Assembly (NCBI GenBank): GCA_043812795.1
Contig: JBDRLU010000067.1
Location: 1-62,382, forward strand
From: JBDRLU01 sp043812795
GTDB lineage: Bacteria > Chloroflexota > Dehalococcoidia > Dehalococcoidales > UBA2162
DNA length: 62,382 nt
Direction of reading: 5' to 3'
The notes below the pieces were generated by a model. It saw nothing but the letters and a program-made list of their open reading frames with translations, had not been told where the DNA came from and did not search any database. The translations under genes were made by a program, and so were the position numbers. Shown here one piece after another: positions 25,099-33,692 of the stretch; the stretch's first letter is position 1, and each line of letters starts with the position of its first letter.

Positions 25099-27311
25099 CT
25101 TAACACCCCCTCAATCTCTGACATAATCTTTTCGCTGGTAAAGTTTTTGATGACAATGGCATCAGCCGGGCAGGCGGCATTACAGACGCCGCACCGTTTG
25201 CACTTCAGTTCATCGATAACAGCCACCTGGCCATTATCGGATTTCACCAGAGTAATTGCACCGTAGGCGCATAACGGGGCACAAATCCCACAACCGCTAC
25301 AGTGGGCCTGATTAACTTCAACCGGCGATATCTCCGGCTGGAGGGCCAGGACAACGCAAGCTTTGCAGCTCTGGCATGGCCCACAGCAAAGACAACGGCG
25401 GGCTTCCTTCACGGCTTCCTCCAAAGTGAAGCTCTTCTCAAACAATTCAAAGTTCATTCTATCCTTGACCAGTGCCCATTCTAAATCAGGCTGAGGCTTA
25501 TAGCTGGCGAGCTTAGGAATAGCCGCGTCCTGATATTCTTTTTGCCGGCCCGCCTTCAAGTCCCGGCCGGTAAGATAACGGTCGATGGACTCGGCAGCCC
25601 TCATGCCATCTCGCATAGCTTCGGCAGCAAAACCAATTCGTTTCATATCACCACCGATGAAGACACCTTCCTTATGGGTGCTCATCAGGGTAAGCTGGTC
25701 GGCATTCAGCCTGCCCCGCTCATCAAGCAAGCCCTCCTGCTGGGCAAACGCCCGCTCGGAACCCTGCCCGATAGTCACCAGCAAGACATCGCCTTCAAGG
25801 TAGATGACATCATTCGGGTCGCACTTAGGATTAAATCCCTTTTCGTCAAAGACAGAGGCACAGCGAGGACATTTTATCTTTCTGAACTTACCTTCTTCAC
25901 CGATTATCTCAGCGACACCACGGCTAAAATGTATCTTGATACCTTCTTCGCGGGCACCTTCGATTTCTTCGATATCGGCCGGTATCCCGTCTTTGGTAGA
26001 CTTGTCCTCAGCTTCAAGACACACCAGGGAAACATCGCCACCCAGCCGCCGTACCGTCCGGGCAACATCGAAGGCGACGTTCCCGCCGCCAACCACAATT
26101 ACTTTCTTATCGCGGAAAAGCTGGCGGAAGAGTTGAGGCAAGATTTTGCCGAGGTTCACTTCGAAGAGAAAATGCAGGCCGTAAGCAACGCCATCTACAT
26201 CAGCCCCCGGCACCACTTTCCCGTCAAAAGTGAGAGGGCGGGGAGCCGGTGTACCCAGGCCGACGAATACCGCCCGGTAGCCTTCGCGTTTGAGGTCGGC
26301 CAACGTTTTGCCAGCACCACCGATTTCAGTACCGAAGCGGACGTCGATATGAGCAATCCTGACCAGATTGTCCAGAGTGGTATCGATAATATTGGCCGGC
26401 AAACGGTACTGGGGGATAAATCTCAGCGCACCGCCTAACTCGTCACTCCTTTCAAAAAGGGTAACCTGGTAGCCTTTTTTGCTCAATTCATAGGCACACA
26501 TCAAGCCGGCCGGCCCACCACCGACTACAGCTGCCTTCTCCCGGGTTGGATAAGGGAGAGGCGTCTTGTTTTTCAAGTTTGGCAGGTAGTATTCGGTAAT
26601 AAAGCGTTTGAGCATTTTTCTTCTGATTTCGCCGGTCTGGTCTTTATAGTTGCATTCCCGCTCGCAGAGTCCGCAAACGTAGCTGCATATGGTAAAGAAA
26701 GGGTTCTTTTCGTAGATTTCATCGCCGATTTTGACAATCTGGCTATAGGCTTCCTGCTGGTCCAGCGGCAGCAGGGCAATCATAGCATTGGTACGCTGGA
26801 TATTCTCACCAACCGGACAGGCAATCTGGCAAGGTGGCAAATAGACCTTACCGGTAGCCGTGTCAACCACTTCCTCTACCTGCGCTTTCTCCTCGACCGC
26901 TTCTCTTTCGGCGAGAACGGCGGCGATACTCCTCGGCTTAAGTTCTACCTCAGCCGGCCCGATGGCATCGCTAATCAGAACCTGCAATTCGTTGAGGTCA
27001 AAGGGCTTTGGTAAATAATCGACTGCTCCTCTTTTCATGGCGTCTACGGCTGTTTGTACCGAGGGGAAGGCGGTAATGATAACCCCTTTGAGTCCCGGCA
27101 GCTTCTGTTTCGCTTCTCGTAATACTTCGATGCCGTCTTTTCCGGGAAGTCTCAGGTCAACAATCGCCACGCCGAAGTCATGTTCGGTAATCGTCTTTAA
27201 CGCTTCCTCGCCGCTTTCCGCCGTGTCAACCTGGTAGCCGGCATCGGTGAGCCAGTCCCGGAGAGACTCCCTCATGATAGGTTCATCGTCAACTACCAGT
27301 ATCCGTTTCAT
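25095..27311 (-). CDS. receiver domain fused to GltD/NfnB-like flavoprotein and ferredoxin
   Basis: The 738-aa protein begins with a complete response-regulator receiver (Asp8/9, phosphoacceptor Asp52, Thr80, Lys102). After a linker comes a glutamate-synthase-beta-like module: an N-terminal Fe-S domain with Cys161, 165, 209, 213, 216 and 220, the FAD site GGGPAGL (264-270), the NAD(P) site GGGNVAF (408-414) and GGDMKR (553-558). Cys clusters at 640-652 and a 2x[4Fe-4S] ferredoxin (671-681 and 704-714) end it. Two extra Cys pairs (481/484) may form another metal site. The ATG at 27311 has GAGG five bases ahead and aligns with the other receivers in the cluster. It lies between hdrA and mvhD, so it is probably a phosphorylation-responsive part of the Hdr-Mvh electron path (inference). 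Confidence 0.9.
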   Translation of the reverse strand: MKRILVVDDEPIMRESLRDWLTDAGYQVDTAESGEEALKTITEHDFGVAIVDLRLPGKDGIEVLREAKQKLPGLKGVIITAFPSVQTAVDAMKRGAVDYLPKPFDLNELQVLISDAIGPAEVELKPRSIAAVLAEREAVEEKAQVEEVVDTATGKVYLPPCQIACPVGENIQRTNAMIALLPLDQQEAYSQIVKIGDEIYEKNPFFTICSYVCGLCERECNYKDQTGEIRRKMLKRFITEYYLPNLKNKTPLPYPTREKAAVVGGGPAGLMCAYELSKKGYQVTLFERSDELGGALRFIPQYRLPANIIDTTLDNLVRIAHIDVRFGTEIGGAGKTLADLKREGYRAVFVGLGTPAPRPLTFDGKVVPGADVDGVAYGLHFLFEVNLGKILPQLFRQLFRDKKVIVVGGGNVAFDVARTVRRLGGDVSLVCLEAEDKSTKDGIPADIEEIEGAREEGIKIHFSRGVAEIIGEEGKFRKIKCPRCASVFDEKGFNPKCDPNDVIYLEGDVLLVTIGQGSERAFAQQEGLLDERGRLNADQLTLMSTHKEGVFIGGDMKRIGFAAEAMRDGMRAAESIDRYLTGRDLKAGRQKEYQDAAIPKLASYKPQPDLEWALVKDRMNFELFEKSFTLEEAVKEARRCLCCGPCQSCKACVVLALQPEISPVEVNQAHCSGCGICAPLCAYGAITLVKSDNGQVAVIDELKCKRCGVCNAACPADAIVIKNFTSEKIMSEIEGVLR

Positions 27312-27352
27312 CTTCACCTCGCTTTTAACCGGTTCACTCAAAGCGCCAACTC

Positions 27353-30300
27353 TTAGACTAATGCTCCTTCGATTTCAGCCATGATTTGCTCAGCGGTAAA
27401 ATGCCGACCCGTAATCGCACCACTGGGACAGGCGGCCACACAGGTCCCGCAGCCTTTACACACGGCCTCGTTCACCCGCGAGACCTTCTTTTCTTCGTCG
27501 AACAAAATGGCCTTGTAGGGGCAGAGACTGACGCATACCTTGCAGCCGGCGCAATGTTCTTCGTCAATAACTGCCGTCGCCGCTTCAATTTCAACTATAC
27601 CTTTACTTATCATGGCCAGAGCGCGAGCGGCCGCTGCCGACGCCTGAGCCACCGTATCGGGGATATCCTTCGGGCTCTGGCAGCAGCCGACGACGAAAAT
27701 GCCGTCAGTCATCGTGGCTACCGGGTCAAGCTTGGGGTGCTTCTCCAAGAAGAAGCCATCCGCCTTCCGGCTTATCGAGAAGGTACGGGCTAACTGCTCG
27801 GCATCATCACGGGGTGTCAGCGCACAGCTCAGAATGACCATATCCACCGGAAGCCGGCGCTTGCGGCGGATGAGAGTATCCTCGCAAATCACCATCAACT
27901 TACCCTTTTCCTCGGGCGTCTCTGCGATATTGGTAATCTCACCGGCGCGTCCCCGCACAAAATTGACGCCTTCATGCTGAAGCCGCTCGTAAAATTCCTC
28001 ATAGCCGGAGCCGGCGCAGCGCATATCGATATAAAGCTGATAGACCTGCGCCTCCGGTAGTTTCTCACGCAACAGATGGGAATACTTCAACGAGTACATG
28101 CAGCAGACCCGGGAGCAGTACTCGTGATAGTTCTTGTCACGGCTACCGACGCAATGCAGTATGGCAACACTCTCCGGCATCCGGCCATCAGCCAATAGAA
28201 TTTGACCGCTCGTCGGCCCCGAAGCATTGGATAGCCGCTCAAACTGCAAGCCGGTGATGACGTTATCATAGCGTCCATAACCGTATTGATAGATTTCCGT
28301 TGGGTCAAATTGCTGGAAACCGGTAGCGAGGATAATCGCACCAACGTCAACCTCAACTGTCTCGTCCTGCATCTCGTGATCGATGGCCTTCGCTTCGCAG
28401 ACTTTGACGCATTCCTGACATTCGGAGCAGGCAGCACAGCTCAAGCAGCGTTTTGCTTCTTCAATGGCCGTCTTCTCATCGAAAGCAAGCTCGACTTCGG
28501 CCGAGTTACTACGCTGCTTGACATCAAGCACCGCTACCTCGGCTCTCTTTTTGTGCGTCACACCTTTCTTTGATACATCTTTAACGCGGGTGACCTGTTT
28601 CGGTCGGCCCTCACGCAGGTCGGCACCGCGCAGAAAACGGTCAATACTTTCGGCAGCCTCTTTGCCCGCCGCCACTGATGTAATGACATCGGACGGACCA
28701 GCCACGACGTCACCACCGCCGAAGATGCCGGCAATGTTCGTTTCCAGTGTGACGGGGTCAACCGCCAGAGTACCCCACCCGGTGTAGCTGAACTCTTTGG
28801 GTAATACGGTTTTATCCACCGCTTGCCCGATAGCGCTGATGACATTATCGACATTAAGAATGAACTCCGAGCCCTTAATCGGCATCGGCCGCCGGCGGCC
28901 ACTGGCATCAGGCTCACCCAATTCCATGCGGTTACACTCGATACCGGTCAAGCGGCCGTCCTGGTTCACAATCCTGACCGGCGCCGACAGGAATTGCAGC
29001 TTTATCCCTTCCTGTTCGGCACCCTCAACCTCGCTGATAGTAGCCGGCATTTCGGCACGGGAGCGGCGATAGACCACAGTCACGTCTTTCGCCCCGAGGC
29101 GGTGAGCCACTCTGGCCGCATCGATCGCCGCATTACCGCCGCCAATAACGGCTACCCGGTTTCCCAGGTCGACCTTATTGCCGGCGTTTACCTGCTTCAG
29201 GAAACCGATGGCATCAAGCACCCCGCCGGTTTCTTCCTTGGGAACACCCATCTTCAGGCTACTACTGGCGCCGGTACCGAGGAAGACTGCCTTATACCCC
29301 TGTTCAAAAAGCTTACCCAGGTCGGCTACCGGCGTACCTAACTTAATTTCGACGCCAAGTTCCTTCACATAATTAATCTCATTGTCCAGGGCTTTTTTCG
29401 GCAACCGGTACTCCGGAATACCGTAGCGTAACAGGCCACCCGCCATCGGCATCGCTTCGAATACCGTGACCGGATAGCCTTTCCGGACCAGGTCATAAGC
29501 ACAGGCCAGACCGGCCGGTCCGGAGCCGGCAACGGCTACCTTTTCAGCTCTGGTATGCTCAACGGGCATCGCCTTAGCTCTGCCCGCTTTCAATTCGTAA
29601 TCGGCAATAAAACGTTTCAATGCCCGGATAGACATCGGCTCGTCAACTTTGCCCCGCTCGCAATCTACTTCGCAAGGATGGTTACAGACCCGGCCGCAAA
29701 TGCCGGCAAAGGGCATTGTCCTCCGCACAACTTCAAGGGCTTCCTTAAATTTGCCCTCAGCAATAAGAGCGATGTAGCCCTGAGCGTTGACACCCGCTGG
29801 ACAGGCGACCCGGCACGACGGATAACCTCGCTTATCGACCACGGACTTGTTGGGGACGGCCTGGGGAAAGGGAATGTAGATGGCTTTGCGTTTGGTCAGG
29901 GCTTCTTCAAATTCGCTATCCAGCCTGACGGGGCACACCTTGGTACATTCACCGCAGCCGGTGCATTTGCTTTCATCAACAAAGCGTGCCTTCCGCTTAA
30001 TCTTGACCTTAAAATTACCGACATAGCCTGATACGTCTTCAACTTCGCTGTAACTCATCAGCTTGACGTACGGGTGCTGCCCGACGGTCGTCATCTTCGG
30101 CGTCAGGATACAGGCAGCGCAGTCCAGAGTCGGGAAGGTCTTATCAAATCGGGCCATGTGCCCGCCGACGCTCGGGTCCTTTTCGACGAGATAGACCTGG
30201 TGCGCGGAGTCAGCCACTTCGAGGGCGGCTTGAATGCCAGCGATACCACCGCCAACCACCAGCACGTTCGGGTTAACCGGCACCTCTTTCTTTTCCAAGG

Positions 30301-30694
30301 GTTCTTGGTAATAGACGCGCCTTACCGCAGCGCTGACCAGAGCCTTCGCCTTCTCGGTGGCTTTATCTTTGTCTTCGTGTACCCATGAGCAGTGCTCCCG
30401 GATATTAGCCATCTCAAAGAGGTACTGGTTCAAGCCGGCATCCTGGCAGGCACGACGAAAGGTAGGCTCGTGCATCCGTGGCGAGCAGGAAGCAACCACT
30501 ACCCGGTTGAGCTTCTGGCCTTTAATATCTTCCTTAATCATATTTTGCCCCGGCTCGGAGCACATATATTTGTAGTCGCGGGCAACTATCACCGAGTCCA
30601 AGCCACGGGCAAACTCACTTACCTTCTCGACGTAAACCGTGCCGGCAATATTACTTCCGCAATGGCAGATATAAACACCAATTCTCCGTTCCAT
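27353..30694 (-). CDS. hdrA: HdrA-like heterodisulfide reductase subunit with inserted GltD-like flavoprotein
   Basis: This 1113-aa protein is HdrA split by an inserted second flavoprotein. Residues 1-255 are the HdrA N-terminus with the FAD loop GGGIAGIQ (148-155), TLDCAACILTPKM (189-201) and ferredoxin CTGCGECTKVCP (244-255). Residues about 290-690 are a GltD/NfnB-like module with CRVACPAG, AGSGPAGL (389-396), GGGNAAI (518-524) and GGGD (659-662). After that come Cys clusters (750-766), the HdrA C-terminal half (785-1035) and two [4Fe-4S] motifs (1048-1058 and 1079-1089). Typical HdrA is about 650 residues. The second flavin domain would add an NAD(P)H site to a bifurcating HdrA (inference from families). 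Confidence 0.92.
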   Translation of the reverse strand: MERRIGVYICHCGSNIAGTVYVEKVSEFARGLDSVIVARDYKYMCSEPGQNMIKEDIKGQKLNRVVVASCSPRMHEPTFRRACQDAGLNQYLFEMANIREHCSWVHEDKDKATEKAKALVSAAVRRVYYQEPLEKKEVPVNPNVLVVGGGIAGIQAALEVADSAHQVYLVEKDPSVGGHMARFDKTFPTLDCAACILTPKMTTVGQHPYVKLMSYSEVEDVSGYVGNFKVKIKRKARFVDESKCTGCGECTKVCPVRLDSEFEEALTKRKAIYIPFPQAVPNKSVVDKRGYPSCRVACPAGVNAQGYIALIAEGKFKEALEVVRRTMPFAGICGRVCNHPCEVDCERGKVDEPMSIRALKRFIADYELKAGRAKAMPVEHTRAEKVAVAGSGPAGLACAYDLVRKGYPVTVFEAMPMAGGLLRYGIPEYRLPKKALDNEINYVKELGVEIKLGTPVADLGKLFEQGYKAVFLGTGASSSLKMGVPKEETGGVLDAIGFLKQVNAGNKVDLGNRVAVIGGGNAAIDAARVAHRLGAKDVTVVYRRSRAEMPATISEVEGAEQEGIKLQFLSAPVRIVNQDGRLTGIECNRMELGEPDASGRRRPMPIKGSEFILNVDNVISAIGQAVDKTVLPKEFSYTGWGTLAVDPVTLETNIAGIFGGGDVVAGPSDVITSVAAGKEAAESIDRFLRGADLREGRPKQVTRVKDVSKKGVTHKKRAEVAVLDVKQRSNSAEVELAFDEKTAIEEAKRCLSCAACSECQECVKVCEAKAIDHEMQDETVEVDVGAIILATGFQQFDPTEIYQYGYGRYDNVITGLQFERLSNASGPTSGQILLADGRMPESVAILHCVGSRDKNYHEYCSRVCCMYSLKYSHLLREKLPEAQVYQLYIDMRCAGSGYEEFYERLQHEGVNFVRGRAGEITNIAETPEEKGKLMVICEDTLIRRKRRLPVDMVILSCALTPRDDAEQLARTFSISRKADGFFLEKHPKLDPVATMTDGIFVVGCCQSPKDIPDTVAQASAAAARALAMISKGIVEIEAATAVIDEEHCAGCKVCVSLCPYKAILFDEEKKVSRVNEAVCKGCGTCVAACPSGAITGRHFTAEQIMAEIEGALV

Positions 30695-30703
30695 TTTCGC
30701 CCC

Positions 30704-31576
30704 CTACAAATACTTGGCTAAAACCGGGTCGGCCGGGATAATATTTGTTTTCAATCCCAGAGTTTTGGCGTCAAGCCCGAGCGCAATACCCATAAGCTGG
30801 GTGAAGAATAATATAGGTAAGTTAAAATTGGTCTTCAGCTTCTGGTTGACCCGGCCCTGATAGGCATCCAGGTTGGTCTGACAAAGCGGGCAAACGGTAA
30901 CCAAGCACTGGGCACCGTTACTCACCGCCGAGTTAAGAATCTTCGCCACCAATTCCAGGGCGACATCTTCCTCCGAGATAATGAGCGACCCACCGCAACA
31001 ACGACTCTTCATCGGGAAGGCAGTAGGGTCGCCACCGAGGCTGGTAATTAACTTGTCCAGAGACTGCGGGTTTTCCGCATGGTCGAAACTCGGCTGAGGC
31101 CGGACTATCTGGCAGCCGTAGTAAGGAGCTACCTTCAGTCCCTCAAGACTCTTCTGTACTTTGGCGCCGATGGTGTCACAGCCGAGGTCGTTGGTAAAGA
31201 CATCAAGCAGATGCCGAACCTTTACCGTTCCATCGTATTTCAAGCCGCCAGCAGCGAGAGCTTCGTCAACCTTGGCTTTTACCCGAGGATATTCTTTCAG
31301 GTAAGAATTGGTCCGGTTCAGGATAACGTAGCACGAACTGCACGGGGTAACGAGGTCAAGGCCGGTTTTCTCGGCCAAAGCCAGGTCACGGGCCGAAAGA
31401 CAGAAAGAAGAAAGCTCATCAAAAGAGCTAACCGGCGTTGAACCGCAACAATTCCAGTCATTCAGTTCCTTGAGCTCAACGTCGAGGGCCTTGCTTACGG
31501 CCCGGGCGGACTCGCTATATGCCTTCGCTCCTCCCTCTGACGAGGAACAGCCGGGGAAATAGGCGTAGTATTTCAA
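30704..31576 (-). CDS. hdrB: heterodisulfide reductase subunit B-like (HdrB)
   Basis: The 290-aa protein has two CCG domains, each carrying cysteines for the noncubane [4Fe-4S] clusters: NDWNCCGSTPV near residue 40 with TPCSSCY near 80, and SRCCGGSL near 190 with TVCPLCQ near 228. In HdrB these clusters cleave a disulfide substrate. Since coenzyme M/B are not expected here, the acceptor is unknown. It overlaps hdrC by ATGA and is nine bases from hdrA. Confidence 0.95.
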   Translation of the reverse strand: MKYYAYFPGCSSSEGGAKAYSESARAVSKALDVELKELNDWNCCGSTPVSSFDELSSFCLSARDLALAEKTGLDLVTPCSSCYVILNRTNSYLKEYPRVKAKVDEALAAGGLKYDGTVKVRHLLDVFTNDLGCDTIGAKVQKSLEGLKVAPYYGCQIVRPQPSFDHAENPQSLDKLITSLGGDPTAFPMKSRCCGGSLIISEEDVALELVAKILNSAVSNGAQCLVTVCPLCQTNLDAYQGRVNQKLKTNFNLPILFFTQLMGIALGLDAKTLGLKTNIIPADPVLAKYL

Positions 31577-32142
31577 CTGACACCTCCTAAAGTTTCCGCT
31601 TTATCCATAATCGCCCGGAGCTGTCGGGCTCCTTCCGGTGTCAATTTGCCAGCTTTAGTCGATAACCGTCCATGCTTAAACAAGCCCACGGCCAGCGGCA
31701 ACATGCCAAGGGAGCGCAACGGATTAGTGGCGAGGTAGAACCGGACCATGAACCATAACTCGGGCAGCCTTCCGTGGCTGTACATGAAACGATTAAAGTT
31801 CTTATACATGACCGGTGTCAGCGTCTGCCGACTGCTGACGCCCTCCCGGAACGCCAGCCCTTCCAACGCATGCATCAGGTCAGTGTATTTAATGCCCCGC
31901 GGGCAACGTACCGTACACTGATAACAGGAAAGACAATACCACATCGCCTTGCTGGACAATACCTCCCGCCGCAAACCGGCCCGGGCCAGAGAGATAAGCT
32001 GTGCCGGTGTAAAGTCCATCTTGTCCGCATTAGGGCAGGAGGCGGTGCAGGTACCGCACTGCATACAGAGGCGAATCCCTTCACAGCCTGGGATAGCGCT
32101 GATTTCGTCGATAAAGGTCTTAGCTTTTGTTTTCTTTTCCAT
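31573..32142 (-). CDS. hdrC: heterodisulfide reductase subunit C-like (HdrC)
   Basis: The 189-aa ferredoxin-type subunit has two [4Fe-4S] motifs, CMQCGTCTASCPN near residue 27 and CLSCYQCTVRCPRG near 70, followed by a helical C-terminus. It carries electrons from HdrA to HdrB. The start at the ATG at 32142 has AGGAGG four bases ahead; a TTG one codon earlier is less likely. It follows the two tiny membrane-protein genes after a gap of about 118 bases. Confidence 0.94.
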   Translation of the reverse strand: MEKKTKAKTFIDEISAIPGCEGIRLCMQCGTCTASCPNADKMDFTPAQLISLARAGLRREVLSSKAMWYCLSCYQCTVRCPRGIKYTDLMHALEGLAFREGVSSRQTLTPVMYKNFNRFMYSHGRLPELWFMVRFYLATNPLRSLGMLPLAVGLFKHGRLSTKAGKLTPEGARQLRAIMDKAETLGGVS

Positions 32143-32259
32143 CAAGCCTCCTCGCCAAAGAACAGTTCATCAGGCTGCCCCATCGGCAACGAAGCAGCCC
32201 TAGCCAAAAACAAGGGGCCGACCACAGCCCCTCCCCAAGCTCTGAATCAGCAATCATTC

Positions 32260-32424
32260 TTACCTATTCTGCCTTTCATACCGGACCGCCGCCCTCTTGT
32301 GCATCATGCCCCGGACCAACTGGAACAGGTTACTTTCGTTCATATACCAGAACAGAGCTACAGCAATGAGGATAATAGGTATTACAATCAATAGAGCGAA
32401 GACAACCGGCCACGCTATGTTCAT
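32260..32424 (-). CDS. 54-aa single-pass membrane protein with FWYMN motif
   Basis: An N-terminal membrane helix (about residues 5-27) ends in FWYMN and is followed by a short basic tail. A GGAG site sits six bases before the ATG. The 81-aa protein encoded just upstream has the same pattern (Pro in the helix, then WYMN), so the two are paralogues. The pair leads into hdrC on the same strand, which suggests a membrane tether or small partner for the Hdr complex (inference only). Confidence 0.7.
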   Translation of the reverse strand: MNIAWPVVFALLIVIPIILIAVALFWYMNESNLFQLVRGMMHKRAAVRYERQNR

Positions 32425-32458
32425 CTCTTTCTCCGTTCCTACCTGGTAGCCTGGTCAC

Positions 32459-32704
32459 TTAGTGTTTGGCACTCGCCACAAATCCTCTCTCAACCATTCC
32501 TGACTCAGAAGCTGCGGACAGGTACTGCTTTGGTTCAGTTGTGGTGGGCGGTTTCTCCTGGCGTTTCTTACCCGTCATTCGTCTTTCTCTTGCTTTCTTA
32601 ATAGTCCGAATAATGCCGCCAATATTCATGTACCAGACAAACGCTGCCGGAAAGAGGACAATCGGTACAGCGAGAATTATAGCTACAATAAACTCCCAAT
32701 GCAT
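32459..32704 (-). CDS. 81-aa single-pass membrane protein with WYMN motif
   Basis: A hydrophobic helix (residues 5-25) ends in FVWYMN, then comes a basic stretch (RTIKKARERRMTGKKR) and a polar tail. It resembles the 54-aa neighbour in the helix and motif but has a longer cytoplasmic tail. It appears to be the first gene of the Hdr-hydrogenase transcript; a possible -24/-12 promoter lies at 32774-32789. No named family was recognised. Confidence 0.7.
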   Translation of the reverse strand: MHWEFIVAIILAVPIVLFPAAFVWYMNIGGIIRTIKKARERRMTGKKRQEKPPTTTEPKQYLSAASESGMVERGFVASAKH

Positions 32705-32728
32705 TACTAATACCCCTCTATTGCGATG

Positions 32729-32798
32729 GGAGGTAAGGGTGGGTTTGTGGAGCTAAGCCGGAGAGATTTCCTCTGCCATTACCCTTCCACTTACCTCC
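32729..32798. repeat. long-spaced inverted repeat in the Hdr operon leader
   Basis: GGAGGTAAG at 32729-32737 is the exact reverse complement of CTTACCTCC at 32790-32798, with 52 bases between. It spans the presumed transcription start of the minus-strand cluster and could be an mRNA hairpin or protein site. Confidence 0.4.
32774..32789 (-). promoter_or_regulatory. possible sigma-54 promoter of the Hdr-hydrogenase cluster
   Basis: On the minus strand TGGAAGGGTAATGGCA keeps the GG and GC at the required ten-base spacing and matches 9 of 12 fixed consensus positions. It would start transcription about 59 bases before the 81-aa gene. It is weaker than the promoter at 16504-16518. Confidence 0.4.
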
Positions 32799-32865
32799 GC
32801 TATTAGGTTACTACTCCAGGTGGTCATCTAGCCTCCGTTATGTCGCCTATTTCCGACCGCTAAAA

Positions 32866-32938
32866 TACCTAATCTCGCACTCCCACGAAGGGCCTAGATA
32901 CTTAATTAGTGCTTTTTCATATAGGTAAAAATACCTAT
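32866..32938. promoter_or_regulatory. candidate operator: ATAGGTA-N4-TACCTAT palindrome plus a half-site
   Basis: ATAGGTAAAAATACCTAT at 32921-32938 is a perfect dyad with an AAAA spacer; a further TACCTAA lies at 32866-32872. TACCTAT fits the NarL heptamer pattern TACYYMT. The dyad is 85 bases before the NarL-type gene at 33024 and about 160 bases before the possible sigma-54 start for the opposite cluster. It could therefore serve either the NarL-type regulator or the NtrC-type activator. The rest of the 32705-33023 gap holds the two promoters. Confidence 0.5.
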
Positions 32939-32966
32939 CCGCCAAAAACACCAGAATTCTTAATGG

Positions 32967-32995
32967 TTGAGGCTTTGTCCAGAAAAGGGTATGAT
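32967..32995 (+). promoter_or_regulatory. sigma-70 promoter of the NarL-type regulator
   Basis: TTGAGG at 32967-32972 and TATGAT at 32990-32995 are 17 bases apart. An AAAGGAG ribosome site (33009-33015) and the ATG at 33024 follow at normal distances. Confidence 0.55.
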
Positions 32996-33023
32996 ATAGG
33001 GTAGAAATAAAGGAGCCAGCCGG

Positions 33024-33689
33024 ATGAGCGAAATTAAGATACTCATTGCCGATGACCACGCCGTACTACGCGAAGGTACCCGCCAGATTTTGGAGCAAGA
33101 GCCAGACCTTAAAGTAGTTGCGGAAGCAGGTGATGGTGAGGAGGCGCTACGTCTGGTCGGCACGGCAAAACCGGACGTCGCTATTATCGACATCGCCATG
33201 CCCAAACTTGACGGTATCGAGACTACGAAACAGATAAAGGCACTTTATCCCGGTATCGCCGTGCTGATACTAACGGCTTATGACGATGACCAGTTCGTTT
33301 TCAGTCTGCTCGAAGCCGGGGCCGCAGGCTACTTGCTCAAAAGCATTCGTGGCCATGAATTGGTTCACGCGGTCCGAGCCGTTTACGGTGGAGAGTCGGT
33401 ACTCCATCCGGCAATTGCCCGCAAAGTATTGAACCGCTTTGTTTCAGCTCAAGGCAAGCCAGCTAAAGGAGAGACTTCGGAAGTACTAAGCGAACGAGAA
33501 ATCGAGGTTCTCAAATTAGCCACGCGCGGTCTCAGCAACCAAGAAATTGCCAACCGGCTTTGCCTTAGTCTCCGCACCGTTCAGGCGCATTTAGCCCATA
33601 TTTTTAATAAATTACAGGTCAGCTCACGGACTGAAGCCGTGGTGCGGGCTTTGAAAGAAGGCTGGGTCACCCTCGACGATATACCCTAA
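33024..33689 (+). CDS. NarL/FixJ-family response regulator
   Basis: The 221-aa transcription factor has a receiver domain (Asp11/12, phosphoacceptor Asp56, KSI near 105) and a C-terminal LuxR-type helix-turn-helix (EREIEVLKLATRGLSNQEIA). It is paired with the sensor kinase gene that starts three bases after its stop. It is divergent from the Hdr-hydrogenase cluster, and the intervening palindrome may be its binding site, so it may control itself, that cluster, or both. Confidence 0.94.
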   Translation: MSEIKILIADDHAVLREGTRQILEQEPDLKVVAEAGDGEEALRLVGTAKPDVAIIDIAMPKLDGIETTKQIKALYPGIAVLILTAYDDDQFVFSLLEAGAAGYLLKSIRGHELVHAVRAVYGGESVLHPAIARKVLNRFVSAQGKPAKGETSEVLSEREIEVLKLATRGLSNQEIANRLCLSLRTVQAHLAHIFNKLQVSSRTEAVVRALKEGWVTLDDIP

Positions 33690-33692
33690 CTC

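Noticed and set aside
25542..26438. 298-aa plus-strand ORF opposite the receiver-flavoprotein gene
   Set aside because: Antisense shadow of an obvious FAD/NAD(P) protein, with no plausible family features.
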